Part shown: positions 36,038 through 45,543 of the stretch, piece after piece
Numbering within the stretch: position 1 is the first letter of the stretch
Layout of the letters: every line of letters begins with the position of its first letter
Source: Clostridium sp.
Lineage (GTDB): Bacteria; Bacillota; Clostridia; Lachnospirales; Lachnospiraceae
Assembly: GCA_004554205.1 (NCBI GenBank)
Contig: SFNH01000002.1
Span: 1-64,000 of the forward strand
Length of the DNA stretch: 64,000 nucleotides
Reading direction: 5' to 3'
Translations under genes and position numbers: made by a program
Notes under the pieces: generated by a model
Told to the model about the DNA's origin: nothing
Seen by the model: only the letters and a program-made list of their open reading frames with translations
Database searches by the model: none

Positions 36038-37330
36038 TCATCCGATCTTTAAGCGGAACTTCTGCGCCGCCTTCTCGGAATCCACGATCTCGATCAGCGC
36101 CCCGAGTCCCTGAAGCTTTTCCTCAAACTTCTCATAGCCGCGCTGGATATAGCCGATCTCATCTACCACCGTATATCCGCTCGCGGAAAGTCCCGCAAGT
36201 ACAAGGGCCGCGCCCGCGCGCAGATCCGGGGACTCCACCTGAGCCCCGGTAAATTCCTTCACGCCGTCGATCACGGCCACATTGCCCTCAACCTTGATGT
36301 TTCCGCCCATGCGTGCGAGCTCGTCAACATACTTAAACCGGTTCTCAAAAATGCTCTCGGTGATCATGCTGGTGCCCTCCGCAAGCGCCAGCGTGACAGC
36401 CATCTGCGGCTGCATATCCGTCGGGAAGCCGGGATAAGGCAGGGTCTTGATGTTTGTGGAGGTCTGACGCGGTTTCCCCACCACGCGCACCTCGTCATCG
36501 CCCTCGATAACCTCACAGCCGATCTCGATCAGCTTCGCGGAAATCGCCTCCAAATGCTTCGGAATCACATTTTTCACGGTAATGTCGCCGCGGGTGATCG
36601 CTGCGGCGCACATAAACGTGCCGGCTTCAATCTGATCCGGAATGATCGAATACTCGGTCCCGTGGAGCCTGCTCACGCCGCGGATGCGGATGATATCCGT
36701 CCCGGCGCCCTTGATATTGGCTCCCATGCTGTTTAAAAAGTTTGCAACATCAACGACATGGGGCTCCTTCGCGGCATTCTCAATCGTCGTCTGCCCCTCA
36801 GCAAGACACGCCGCCATCATAATGTTGATCGTCGCGCCCACCGAGACCACGTCGAGATAAATGTGACTGCCCACCAGGTCAATGGCATGCGCGATCACCG
36901 CCCCGCGCTCAATCTCTATCTTCGCGCCAAGGGCGCGGAAGCCCTTTAAATGCTGGTCAATGGGCCTGCTTCCGATATTGCAGCCGCCTGGCAGAGGAAC
37001 CTCTGCGCTCTTGTATTTTCCAAGCAGCGCACCGATAAAATAGTAGGATGCGCGGATCTTGCGGATATACTCATCATCCACGGATACCCCGCGGATCGTG
37101 GAGGCATTGATCCGTACCGTGTGCTGGTCGAGCCGCTCCACGGTCGCGCCAATCTCCTGAATCGCCTCAAGAAGCACGTTGATATCGCGCACATCCGGCA
37201 GATTTTCAACAATCACATCATCGTCTGTCATAATCGCGGCAGCCAGAATACCGAGCGCGGCATTCTTTGCCCCGCCGATCACGACATCGCCGACCAGCGG
37301 ATTCCCGCCTTTTATAATAAACTGATTCAT
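36038..37330 (-). CDS. murA: UDP-N-acetylglucosamine 1-carboxyvinyltransferase
   Basis: A 430-residue enzyme for the first committed step of peptidoglycan precursor synthesis. GGAKNAALGILAAAI carries the UDP-GlcNAc-site Lys-Asn, and the fosfomycin-target Cys is present in PLPGGCNIGSRPID. C-terminal GAALVLAGLSASGYTVV is typical. A repeat fragment lies in the leader between promoter and start. Confidence 0.96.
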   Translation of the reverse strand: MNQFIIKGGNPLVGDVVIGGAKNAALGILAAAIMTDDDVIVENLPDVRDINVLLEAIQEIGATVERLDQHTVRINASTIRGVSVDDEYIRKIRASYYFIGALLGKYKSAEVPLPGGCNIGSRPIDQHLKGFRALGAKIEIERGAVIAHAIDLVGSHIYLDVVSVGATINIMMAACLAEGQTTIENAAKEPHVVDVANFLNSMGANIKGAGTDIIRIRGVSRLHGTEYSIIPDQIEAGTFMCAAAITRGDITVKNVIPKHLEAISAKLIEIGCEVIEGDDEVRVVGKPRQTSTNIKTLPYPGFPTDMQPQMAVTLALAEGTSMITESIFENRFKYVDELARMGGNIKVEGNVAVIDGVKEFTGAQVESPDLRAGAALVLAGLSASGYTVVDEIGYIQRGYEKFEEKLQGLGALIEIVDSEKAAQKFRLKIG

Positions 37331-37371
37331 CCCACACCTCTAAAAACCGTTTAGGATTAATTTTGATTTTC

Positions 37372-37400
37372 GTAAATGCGCAGACCTACTGAACAGTTAC
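37372..37400 (-). repeat. Type 1 repeat fragment in the murA leader
   Basis: On the minus strand GTAACTGTTCAGTAGGTCTG followed by CGCATTTACG: exactly the first 29 bases of the complete type 1 element, then divergence. It lies between the predicted promoter and the start codon of murA. Confidence 0.8.
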
Positions 37401-37424
37401 CAATTTTCTTAATAATCCTTAATG

Positions 37425-37452
37425 ATTATACCACAATAATCTGATTTGTAAA
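37425..37452 (-). promoter_or_regulatory. murA: Predicted promoter of murA
   Basis: On the minus strand TTTACA (37447-37452) and TATAAT (37425-37430) with a 16-bp spacer, just downstream of the large unknown gene. Confidence 0.75.
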
Positions 37453-37462
37453 GGGAAAGGAA

Positions 37463-39931
37463 TCAACGCAGCCGCACCGCGCAGATAAAATCATTCCCGC
37501 GCACCCGGAAATACTCCGTGGTGTCATTTAAGCCGGACTTATGGGTCTCGCCTGTGGACGGGTCATACAGCATGACATTGTACTGGTCATAACCGCAGAG
37601 TAGCAGATACTGTCCCTCACCGACATAACCAAGAACCGGGATGCCCTGATCGATAAAATAAAGCATCTGCATCATGGAGCAGCCGCGCCCGTCAAACATC
37701 ACCACACCATCGCCGAAGCTTCTGCTGGCGGTAAATTCATCGAGGTGGCGTCCCACAGGGGCAAACGCAACTGCCGGATCCCTGATCACCTTTCTGTTGC
37801 CGCGATTTACCCGGTTCCAGAGAATCCTCCGGTTCTCATCGGTCACAAACCCCATCTTCCCGTAAGCCGCCTGCAATGCCTCTGTAAAGTCCATAGTAAT
37901 CTTCTGAAGATGTCCTCCCCCGTACGCGTAGAATTTCATTCCCTGCACCTGGAAATTGGATTTTAACTCCAGAACATTCGACTCCTCAAAGCTCACACGC
38001 TTCGGCGCCGCCGCGCGCACTTCCCAGCTCGAGCGCACCTCCTGACCCAGCTGCACAAAATACAGCTTGCCCTTATCCTGCGAGGCGTACCAGCCGATCC
38101 CGTCAAGCCTGCCCAGGCCCATATCCGCATTACACACAATGGTATCATCCTGCGCCCCCGCATACTGATGCTCCGAAATTTTCGTCGCCCGGCTCAGGTG
38201 GATACGGCTTCCCTCCACCTGCACACCGGAAATATAGTATCCGTCCTTCTCGTAGCTGGTCTCCTCCTCCATCCTGTCATTGATGATCTTTACGCTGCGC
38301 ATGGGCAGCTCTTCCACTCTGCCGTTGATGATCCATGCATCCTCTTCTCTCGCAACGCCGTAGACAAAATCTCTTCCGACAAAGCCCAGGGTGCGCACGC
38401 ACTCGTCCGGAGCTCCCGTGAGCGCCTGATTTTCTCCCGTCTCCAGATTCATCAGGTTCACCGTCTTCGAATCGTACCGCTTTCCGCCCTCCTGCCACGC
38501 GATCAGGCGCTTATCGCTGCTGACGGCAAAGGCGCCCTCCTCCAGCGCGTCGGCGATCACCATGCTCTCCCGGCTCTTAAGATCAATCCCATAGACCGCG
38601 TGATCCACATACAGATAGAGCATTCCCGCGCCGGTCTGGCAGGTGAAGCGGGTAAGGTCATCCTCAAGCGCCTCAAAGGAGCCGTAATAGGGAATATAGT
38701 AAAGTTCCTCCAGCGCATTTTCATTCGCTCGGTAGCGGTAACCCGCAATCCCCATCTGCCCCTCATGGTTTCCCCGGTTCATATAGCCAAACACCATAAA
38801 ATCTATGTCTCCGGTGTCCTCCACCGCGAGAATGCGGATATCATGCTCACCGTAATTATTGCGGACATCATTCATATTTCTGTCGCGGAAGGAGAAAACC
38901 CTGACCGCCTGCCGCTCCCCCTGCATATAGCTCCACAGATCCCGGTTCGTGCGGTAAGCGATCACCTCGCCCTTCGGGCTCTGCACCGCCTCCACCTTAT
39001 CATCATTCGTGATGCCGAGCATGATCCTCTTTCCGACAAAGTCACTCCGCTCTCCCTGAAATACCTGATCGACCTCACGCTCATAATCCATCATATAAGT
39101 CCGGGTCTCGTTCCATTTCATAGTGAAATTTTCTTCAACCTCATATATTTCAGTGCCCTTCTCCCCTTCCCTCGACGCCATGTAGGAAAGCTGAACGCAG
39201 CACATGATTCCGTCGAGCTCCTTAAGCCTTACCTGGACCTCGCCCATGGGCTGCATCTTAAGCTTCCCCCAGGTGAGCTGGGAAAAGCTTGACCGGATTG
39301 AGGTGTGGCCGAAAGAGCTGTTGTCCTCCGTCGCACTGGTCTCCAGGTAGGTTACGAGCTCCCGCGCCTGCTCATAGTCGAAGGTGCGGGCAGAGAAATC
39401 CACCGCCAGATCGACCATGGACTGCGCCGCCGCCCCATCCGCCCACAAAATCCGGGTATAGTAATACACCACTCCGTGCTGCTTTGTATCGAGCTGCAGG
39501 CGCAGCAGATATTCTTTCCCCTTCGTCAGAAGATTCTGAATCGGCAGAACGATCCGGATACCGTCCTCTGTCTGCACCCGCTCATCCACGCGGGTGCTCT
39601 CCACAAGGCGCTCCCGGTCCATGCTGCGAATCTCGTAGCTGATGGCGTTCACAGCGCCTCCCCGGATCTTTACCGCTAACGCCCGATCCTCCGGCAGCAG
39701 CGTTAAGCTGTCCCCCGCCACATCATTTCCCATCTCCTGGCGGTAGCCCGGCATCCGGTTCATATCCCGCCCGAACATCTCCACCGTCACCACAGGGAGA
39801 GACGCCTCCCCCATATCCACATAGGCGGATTCCGCTTTCCTGTTTAAATTCCTGCCCGCGAAAAAGAACAGCAACAGCGCCGCCGCAAAAATAACAAATA
39901 AAATTCCGACCCTTTTTATGATCCGATTCAT
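37463..39931 (-). CDS. Large exported protein of unknown function with a C39-like C-terminal segment
   Basis: An 822-residue protein anchored by one N-terminal helix (about 9-27), the rest extracytoplasmic. I do not recognise the main body; residues about 330-640 contain short beta-rich stretches that suggest a propeller-like or repeated sheet domain. The end (about 748-822) looks like the C-terminal half of a C39-type peptidase fold: GRGCSMMQMLYFIDQGIPVL, then EGQYLLLCGYDQ and NVMLYDPSTGE. In active relatives a His stands where Gln774 is (GHY), so it is probably not catalytic. It has its own promoter and is divergent from a DUF5688 gene. Confidence 0.6.
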   Translation of the reverse strand: MNRIIKRVGILFVIFAAALLLFFFAGRNLNRKAESAYVDMGEASLPVVTVEMFGRDMNRMPGYRQEMGNDVAGDSLTLLPEDRALAVKIRGGAVNAISYEIRSMDRERLVESTRVDERVQTEDGIRIVLPIQNLLTKGKEYLLRLQLDTKQHGVVYYYTRILWADGAAAQSMVDLAVDFSARTFDYEQARELVTYLETSATEDNSSFGHTSIRSSFSQLTWGKLKMQPMGEVQVRLKELDGIMCCVQLSYMASREGEKGTEIYEVEENFTMKWNETRTYMMDYEREVDQVFQGERSDFVGKRIMLGITNDDKVEAVQSPKGEVIAYRTNRDLWSYMQGERQAVRVFSFRDRNMNDVRNNYGEHDIRILAVEDTGDIDFMVFGYMNRGNHEGQMGIAGYRYRANENALEELYYIPYYGSFEALEDDLTRFTCQTGAGMLYLYVDHAVYGIDLKSRESMVIADALEEGAFAVSSDKRLIAWQEGGKRYDSKTVNLMNLETGENQALTGAPDECVRTLGFVGRDFVYGVAREEDAWIINGRVEELPMRSVKIINDRMEEETSYEKDGYYISGVQVEGSRIHLSRATKISEHQYAGAQDDTIVCNADMGLGRLDGIGWYASQDKGKLYFVQLGQEVRSSWEVRAAAPKRVSFEESNVLELKSNFQVQGMKFYAYGGGHLQKITMDFTEALQAAYGKMGFVTDENRRILWNRVNRGNRKVIRDPAVAFAPVGRHLDEFTASRSFGDGVVMFDGRGCSMMQMLYFIDQGIPVLGYVGEGQYLLLCGYDQYNVMLYDPSTGETHKSGLNDTTEYFRVRGNDFICAVRLR

Positions 39932-39976
39932 CCTGCCAACACCTTAATATCCTGTCTCTCGTTTGCCTGTAACTTT

Positions 39977-40005
39977 ATTTTATCGTCTTTTCCGGTAAAC
40001 TACAA
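39977..40005 (-). promoter_or_regulatory. Predicted promoter of the 822-residue protein gene
   Basis: On the minus strand TTGTAG (40000-40005) and TAAAAT (39977-39982), 17 bp apart. It stands back to back with the DUF5688 promoter. Confidence 0.6.
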
Positions 40006-40025
40006 CCAAATTTTTTATTTTTTTG

Positions 40026-40054
40026 TTGCAATATCGGGAAACATCCGTTATAAT
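40026..40054 (+). promoter_or_regulatory. Predicted promoter of the DUF5688 gene
   Basis: TTGCAA (40026-40031) and TATAAT (40049-40054) with a 17-bp spacer. The leader of about 105 nt has no feature I can name. Confidence 0.75.
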
Positions 40055-40167
40055 AGATATACCATTTCTAGGATTCGGACATTCACAGGTTTTCATTATT
40101 CATCAGAATTATGTCCCCTGCGTGTCAAGACCGTGATTTAAGTAATATATGACAAAGGAGGTATACA

Positions 40168-41130
40168 ATGGTATACGAGACATTTCTGCAAACGATCACC
40201 GACCGCTTACAGGCCGATCTGGGGGAGGAGTATCAGTTTACCCTGCGTCCGCTCCCGAAAAACAACGGCGTCACCCTCGACGGGCTGACCATACAAGGGC
40301 CCGGCGCCCCGCTTGCCCCAACAATCTATTTAAACCCCTACTATGAGCAGCACAGGCGCGGCATGGGCATGGATGAGATCCTCGCGGATATCCTGCGGCT
40401 TTACCGCTCAACGCCGCCGCCGGAAAGCCTCTCCGCGGAGGATATCGACTGCTTTGACAGACTGAAAAAAAAGGTTATGTTCCGCGTGGTGCACACCGCT
40501 TCCAACAAGACGCTCCTCAAGGATGTGCCGAGCATTCCCTATCTGGATCTGTCCATCATTTTCTATCTCGCCCTGGAGCGGAACGAATCCGGGCAGATGA
40601 CGGCGCTCATCCACAACGACCACATAAAACAGTGGAATATAACCGCAAATGGTTTGTGGAAGCTTGCCAGGAACAACACGCCGCGGGAATATCCCGCCGA
40701 GATCCGCAGCATGGCCGATACGATGAAGGAGATCGCGCGGGAGAACCTGGGCGAATCCTATGACGAGGAATATTTTGACCGGCTGCTCGGAGTGGAGGAG
40801 AGCATCTCGCCGCTCTATGTCCTCTCCAACGTAAACGGGCTTTACGGCGCCGGCTGCATGATCTACCGGAACACATTAAAAGACTTCGCAGACAGCCTGG
40901 GCAGGGATTTAGTTCTCCTGCCGTCCAGCATCCACGAAGTCCTGCTGACCCCGGATTCCCCGGAGCTTTCGTATGAAAATTTAAGCGAGATGGTTGCTTC
41001 CATAAACCGCCAGGAGGTTCCCATGGAAGATCAGCTCTCCAATCAGGTGTATTTATACACCCGAAATGACGACCGGCTCCGGATCGTGTCCCACGCCATG
41101 AATGCCGTGGGCGCCGCGGCGCTGTCCTGA
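40168..41130 (+). CDS. DUF5688 family protein
   Basis: A 320-residue soluble protein of the DUF5688 family, common in Lachnospiraceae and usually in many copies. The N-terminal pattern (YETFLQTITDRLQADLGEEYQ, then GLTIQGPGAPLAPTIYLNPYYEQ), ILADILRLYR, and FYLALERNESGQMTALIHNDHIKQWNI all fit. Function unknown. AAAGGAGGTATACA precedes the ATG at 40168. Confidence 0.88.
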   Translation: MVYETFLQTITDRLQADLGEEYQFTLRPLPKNNGVTLDGLTIQGPGAPLAPTIYLNPYYEQHRRGMGMDEILADILRLYRSTPPPESLSAEDIDCFDRLKKKVMFRVVHTASNKTLLKDVPSIPYLDLSIIFYLALERNESGQMTALIHNDHIKQWNITANGLWKLARNNTPREYPAEIRSMADTMKEIARENLGESYDEEYFDRLLGVEESISPLYVLSNVNGLYGAGCMIYRNTLKDFADSLGRDLVLLPSSIHEVLLTPDSPELSYENLSEMVASINRQEVPMEDQLSNQVYLYTRNDDRLRIVSHAMNAVGAAALS

Positions 41131-41163
41131 CGGCAAACGCCCGCTGTATACCTGAACTGCCGC

Positions 41164-43188
41164 CTACAATCTGCTCCCGATCTGATATACCAGCACTGCG
41201 CCCACCCATGCGATAAGGATCTGGAACAGCACTACGCCCAATGTGAATTTCCGCGATCCGGTCTCCCGCCTGATCGTCCCGATCGCCGCCACGCATGGGG
41301 AGTATAAAAGGCAGAATACCATCAGCGCATAGGCGTTTACCGCCCCGAAGCCCGTCATTCCCAGCACGGAGGAAAGGTGCGCCATGCCGGCCGGCGAGTT
41401 GATATTTCCTATGCTGTACAGCACGGAAAAACTCGACACCACCACCTCCTTGGCAGAGAGCCCGGAGATCAGCGCCACCGCGATCTGCCATGTCCCAAGC
41501 CCCGCCGGCTTAAGGAGCGGGACAAGCGCCTTTCCGACCATCGCAGCAAAGCTTGCGGTGACATCATCGACATAGCCGCCCACACCGAAATTCAGCACGA
41601 ACCACAGAATGATGGACGCCACAAAAATAGTGGTTCCGGCCTTCGTCAGATAGTCCTTTACCTTGTCCCAGACATAGATCGCAACAGTCCGCCTGTTGGG
41701 AGTCTTGTACTCCGGGAGTTCGATAAGCAGTGTGTCCTCCTCGCCGCTTTTATCGAGCTTATGTAAGATAAAGGCGATGAGGATCGCCACCGCCAGCCCG
41801 ATCACATAGAGCGAGTAGGCGACCAGCATGGCATTCTTCGGAAAGAACATCTCCGCAAACAGCACATAGATCGGAAGCCTTGCGGAGCACGACATAAACG
41901 GGGTGATCAGGATCGTCCGTCTCCTGTCGCGCTCGCTCGCAAGGGCGCGGGATGCCATCACGGCCGGCACCGTACAGCCAAAGCCCAGGATCATCGGCAG
42001 AAACGCCTTCCCGGAAAGCCCGACCTTTCCCATTACCTCATTCATCACATACGCCACGCGCGCCATGTAACCGCTGTCCTCCAAAAATGCCAGCGCCAGA
42101 AACAGGATAAAAATATTCGGCAGGAATGTGAGGATCCCTCCCACGCCCGCGATGATTCCGTCCACCACCAGGGAGATGAGCCAGCCGGACACTCTAAGAC
42201 CGGTAAAAATCTGAAGCACCGCAGCCGAGAAGTACTCAAGCCCCACCTCAAAATACCCCTTGAGGAAATCCCCCACAGTAAAGGTCAGGAAGAACACTCC
42301 CGCCATGATACCGAGAAAAATCGGGATCCCCCAGACGGGATGCGTCAGCCATCTGTCGATCCGGTCCGTTTTTGCCGCCTTCTCCTCCTTATTGACAAGG
42401 CACTCTTCGATGATCTCCTCAATGTAATCATATTTTTCATTGATGATCCTCTTTTCGTAGCTCCTGTCCACAATGCCGCTTATATCGACCGGATGGTTGT
42501 TTAGAACCTCCTTGTCCTCCTCGAGAAGCTTGATCGCGTGCCAGCGCATATTTTCCATCTCGCCGTATTTCGCCCGGAGAATCTCCTCAATCCGGGCAAT
42601 CTTCCCTTCGAGCTCCTCGTCGTAGCAGACAACGATACCCTGCGGCCCCTCCTCATAGTGGTGCACCACCGCGTGCATGAGCACATCAAGACCGGTGCGC
42701 TTCCTCGCTGACACCGGCACGACCGGAATGTGTCCCAGCACCTCGGGAAGACGGTGCATATCAATCTCCATTCCCCGCTCCTCCACGATGTCCATCATGT
42801 TGAGCGCCAGGATTACGGGCTTTTTCAGCTCGAGAAGCTGCAGGGTCAGGTAAAGGTTTCGCTCAAGGGATGAGGCGTCCACCACATTGATGATGACGTC
42901 CACCTCGCCCGCCTCGATGCAGCGCCTGGTGACGATCTCCTCAATCGTGTAGGAGGTCAGACTGTAAATGCCGGGCAGGTCGATGACCCTGATGGCGCGC
43001 CCCTTATAGCTCGTGCTGCCCTCCACCCGCTCCACAGTCACGCCGGGCCAGTTCGCCACCTTTAAATTTGCGCCAGTAAAGGCGTTAAACAGGGTAGTTT
43101 TCCCGCAGTTCGGGTTCCCGACAAAGCCGACACGGATCTCACGCTTTTTATCACCTGCCGCCTGCGGATTTCTCTGATCAGTCCCCAT
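41164..43188 (-). CDS. feoB: Ferrous iron transport protein B
   Basis: A 674-residue Fe(II) transporter. The N-terminal G domain has G1 GNPNCGKTTLFNA, G3 DLPGIYSLT and G4 NMMD, followed by a helical spacer domain and about eight to ten membrane helices with the Gate motifs (GFGCTVPAVMASR). It starts 11 bp inside the end of feoA, so it is translationally coupled. Confidence 0.96.
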   Translation of the reverse strand: MGTDQRNPQAAGDKKREIRVGFVGNPNCGKTTLFNAFTGANLKVANWPGVTVERVEGSTSYKGRAIRVIDLPGIYSLTSYTIEEIVTRRCIEAGEVDVIINVVDASSLERNLYLTLQLLELKKPVILALNMMDIVEERGMEIDMHRLPEVLGHIPVVPVSARKRTGLDVLMHAVVHHYEEGPQGIVVCYDEELEGKIARIEEILRAKYGEMENMRWHAIKLLEEDKEVLNNHPVDISGIVDRSYEKRIINEKYDYIEEIIEECLVNKEEKAAKTDRIDRWLTHPVWGIPIFLGIMAGVFFLTFTVGDFLKGYFEVGLEYFSAAVLQIFTGLRVSGWLISLVVDGIIAGVGGILTFLPNIFILFLALAFLEDSGYMARVAYVMNEVMGKVGLSGKAFLPMILGFGCTVPAVMASRALASERDRRRTILITPFMSCSARLPIYVLFAEMFFPKNAMLVAYSLYVIGLAVAILIAFILHKLDKSGEEDTLLIELPEYKTPNRRTVAIYVWDKVKDYLTKAGTTIFVASIILWFVLNFGVGGYVDDVTASFAAMVGKALVPLLKPAGLGTWQIAVALISGLSAKEVVVSSFSVLYSIGNINSPAGMAHLSSVLGMTGFGAVNAYALMVFCLLYSPCVAAIGTIRRETGSRKFTLGVVLFQILIAWVGAVLVYQIGSRL

Positions 43189-43447
43189 GGATTCTTCCCT
43201 CCCTCGGCTTCTTTAACGGCTCGCCTGCCAGCTCCGCAATCTCAATCCCGTCGCTGATGTGCCTGCCCACCGCAAGGCGTGTTCCGCGCACCTTGAAAAT
43301 GACGGAACCGCTACCCTTTTTATTTAACAGGGTTATATGCGTCTGCTCATTGACGCCAAGCGCCTCCAGGCGCCTGGTAATGGTATCACTCACAACTACA
43401 TTTTTCACCACATAGGTGCGGCCTGTCAGGCCCTCGTTCAGCTTCAT
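43178..43447 (-). CDS. feoA: Ferrous iron transport protein A
   Basis: An 89-residue single SH3-like FeoA domain (VVSDTITRRLEALGVNEQTHI, VIFKVRGTRLAVGRHISDGI). It assists FeoB. GGGAGGAAACAG precedes the ATG. A repeat half-site TAACTGTTCA lies upstream at 43463-43472. No Fur box could be assigned with confidence. Confidence 0.93.
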   Translation of the reverse strand: MKLNEGLTGRTYVVKNVVVSDTITRRLEALGVNEQTHITLLNKKGSGSVIFKVRGTRLAVGRHISDGIEIAELAGEPLKKPREGRIHGD

Positions 43448-43462
43448 CTGTTTCCTCCCTGA

Positions 43463-43472
43463 TAACTGTTCA
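43463..43472 (+). repeat. Repeat half-site between feoA and uvrB
   Basis: TAACTGTTCA, one arm of the repeat core with no partner arm nearby. It could be a coincidence, but its intergenic place fits the family. Confidence 0.4.
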
Positions 43473-43479
43473 ATCTGTG

Positions 43480-45462
43480 CTAATCCGCTTCTTGCATCTT
43501 CTTCTTTACCTCGAGCATACGGTCCCTGAACTGCGCGGCCGATTCAAAGTCAAGCTCTGCGGACGCCCGGTTCATCTTCTTCTCAAGCTCCTTTACAAGC
43601 TTTGCGAGCGCCTTTTCGTCCATGGACTCAAGCTCCCTTTCATCCTCCGCTGCCCCACGCTCCGCCGCCTTGGAAATGGCGATCAGATCGCGAACCGCCT
43701 TCTTGATGGTCGTTGGCGTGATGCCGTGCTCTTCATTGTACTTTTGCTGAATCTGACGCCTCCGGTTCGTCTCGTCGATCGCGATCCGCATGGAATCAGT
43801 GATCGTATCGGCGTACATAATGACGTGGCCCTCGGCATTGCGCGCGGCCCGCCCGACTGTCTGGATCAGCGAGGTCTCCGAGCGCAGGAAGCCCTCCTTG
43901 TCGGCGTCCAGGATCGCGACAAGCGTGATCTCCGGGATATCCAGGCCCTCGCGCAGCAGGTTGATCCCCACCAGCACGTCAAACACATCCATGCGCATAT
44001 CGCGGATGATCTCAGCGCGCTCAAGGGTATCAATATCGGAGTGCAGGTACTTGACGCGGATGCCCACATCGCGCATATAGTCGGTCAGATCCTCCGCCAT
44101 GCGCTTTGTCAGCGTGGTAATGAGAACCTTGTGATGACCTGCCACCTCCTTATTGACCTCTCCCACCAGATCGTCGATCTGCCCCTCCACAGGGCGCACG
44201 GAAATCTCCGGATCCAAAAGCCCTGTCGGGCGGATGATCTGCTCGGTGCGCATGAGCTCGTGCTCCGCCTCATAGGGGCCCGGCGTTGCCGAGACAAACA
44301 TCATCTGATCGATCTTGCTCTCAAATTCCGCAAAGTTTAACGGGCGGTTGTCCAGGGCGGACGGCAGGCGGAAACCGTAGTCCACCAGAGTCTGCTTGCG
44401 GGAGCGGTCGCCCGCGTACATCCCGCGCACCTGCGGCAGTGTGATGTGCGACTCGTCCACAATGATCAGAAAATCATCCGGGAAATAGTCCATCAACGTC
44501 CACGGCGGGTCGCCCGGCTTCCCGAAATTAAGGTGCCTCGAATAGTTCTCAATACCGGAGCAAAAGCCCGTCTCCCGCATCATCTCCACATCAAAATTGG
44601 TTCGCTCGGAGATCCGCTGCGCCTCGAGGAGCTTATCCTCACTCTTGAAAAACGCTACGCGCTCCTTTAACTCCTCGAGGATATTTTCCGTTGCGAGCTG
44701 CATTTTTTCCTTCGGCACCACATAGTGCGATGCCGGGAATACGGCAAGGTGCGAAAGCTGCAGCTTCGCCTCGCCCTTAAGCGCGTCAATCTCCGTGATC
44801 CGGTCGATCTCATCTCCGAAAAATTCAATCCTGTACGCCTCGCCCCCGGAGTACGCCGGAAACACCTCCAGCACATCTCCCCGCACGCGGAAGGTCCCGC
44901 GGTGGAAATCCATGTCATTGCGGGTATACTGGATGTCGATCAGCTTATGAATGATCTCATCCCGGTCCCGCACCATGCCCGGCCTCAACGACACCACCAT
45001 CTTCTGGTAGTCGATCGGCGAGCCGAGCCCGTAGATACAGGACACAGACGCCACGATTATGACGTCCTTTCGCTCTGACAGCGCGGCGGTCGCCGAATGG
45101 CGCAGCTTGTCGATCTCGTCGTTGATCGCCGAATCCTTCTCAATGTAGGTGTCGGTCGAGGGGACGTATGCCTCCGGCTGGTAGTAATCGTAGTAGGACA
45201 CAAAATATTCCACCGCGTTCTCCGGGAAGAACTCCTTGAATTCCCCGTAGAGCTGCGCCGCGAGAGTCTTGTTGTGCGCGATTATAAGTGTCGGCTTATT
45301 TAATTGTTCAATGACGTTTGCCATGGTAAACGTCTTGCCCGAGCCCGTCACCCCAAGCAATGTCTGAAATTGATTGCCCTCCCGAAAGCCCTTTACAAGC
45401 GCCTCGATCGCCTGCGGCTGGTCGCCGGTGGGCGCGTAATCGGAATGTATTTTAAACTTCAT
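43480..45462 (-). CDS. uvrB: Excinuclease ABC subunit B
   Basis: A 660-residue helicase-like repair protein. Motif I is [10 protein letters not shown], the beta-hairpin region is [25 protein letters not shown], then DESH and the C-terminal UvrB-UvrC domain ([25 protein letters not shown]). It loads onto damage with UvrA. uvrA and uvrC are not in the window. GGGAGGTGATAACACGCT precedes the ATG. Confidence 0.97.
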   Translation of the reverse strand: MKFKIHSDYAPTGDQPQAIEALVKGFREGNQFQTLLGVTGSGKTFTMANVIEQLNKPTLIIAHNKTLAAQLYGEFKEFFPENAVEYFVSYYDYYQPEAYVPSTDTYIEKDSAINDEIDKLRHSATAALSERKDVIIVASVSCIYGLGSPIDYQKMVVSLRPGMVRDRDEIIHKLIDIQYTRNDMDFHRGTFRVRGDVLEVFPAYSGGEAYRIEFFGDEIDRITEIDALKGEAKLQLSHLAVFPASHYVVPKEKMQLATENILEELKERVAFFKSEDKLLEAQRISERTNFDVEMMRETGFCSGIENYSRHLNFGKPGDPPWTLMDYFPDDFLIIVDESHITLPQVRGMYAGDRSRKQTLVDYGFRLPSALDNRPLNFAEFESKIDQMMFVSATPGPYEAEHELMRTEQIIRPTGLLDPEISVRPVEGQIDDLVGEVNKEVAGHHKVLITTLTKRMAEDLTDYMRDVGIRVKYLHSDIDTLERAEIIRDMRMDVFDVLVGINLLREGLDIPEITLVAILDADKEGFLRSETSLIQTVGRAARNAEGHVIMYADTITDSMRIAIDETNRRRQIQQKYNEEHGITPTTIKKAVRDLIAISKAAERGAAEDERELESMDEKALAKLVKELEKKMNRASAELDFESAAQFRDRMLEVKKKMQEAD

Positions 45463-45501
45463 AGCGTGTTATCACCTCCCAAGTGACTCAAAAAAGGTTC
45501 A

Positions 45502-45543
45502 AATATAAGCCAGGATTTCTTACTCATTTGTCTGGCTTATATT
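45502..45543 (-). terminator. Terminator-like hairpin over the end of the DUF1016 gene
   Basis: On the minus strand AATATAAGCCAG and CTGGCTTATATT are perfect 12-bp arms; TTTTTT follows a few bases later. The DUF1016 stop codon lies in the loop. Confidence 0.65.

Noticed and set aside
38168..39292. Open frame of 374 codons opposite the 822-residue protein gene
   Set aside because: Antisense to a gene with promoter, signal anchor and coherent sequence; no ribosome site and no known domain.
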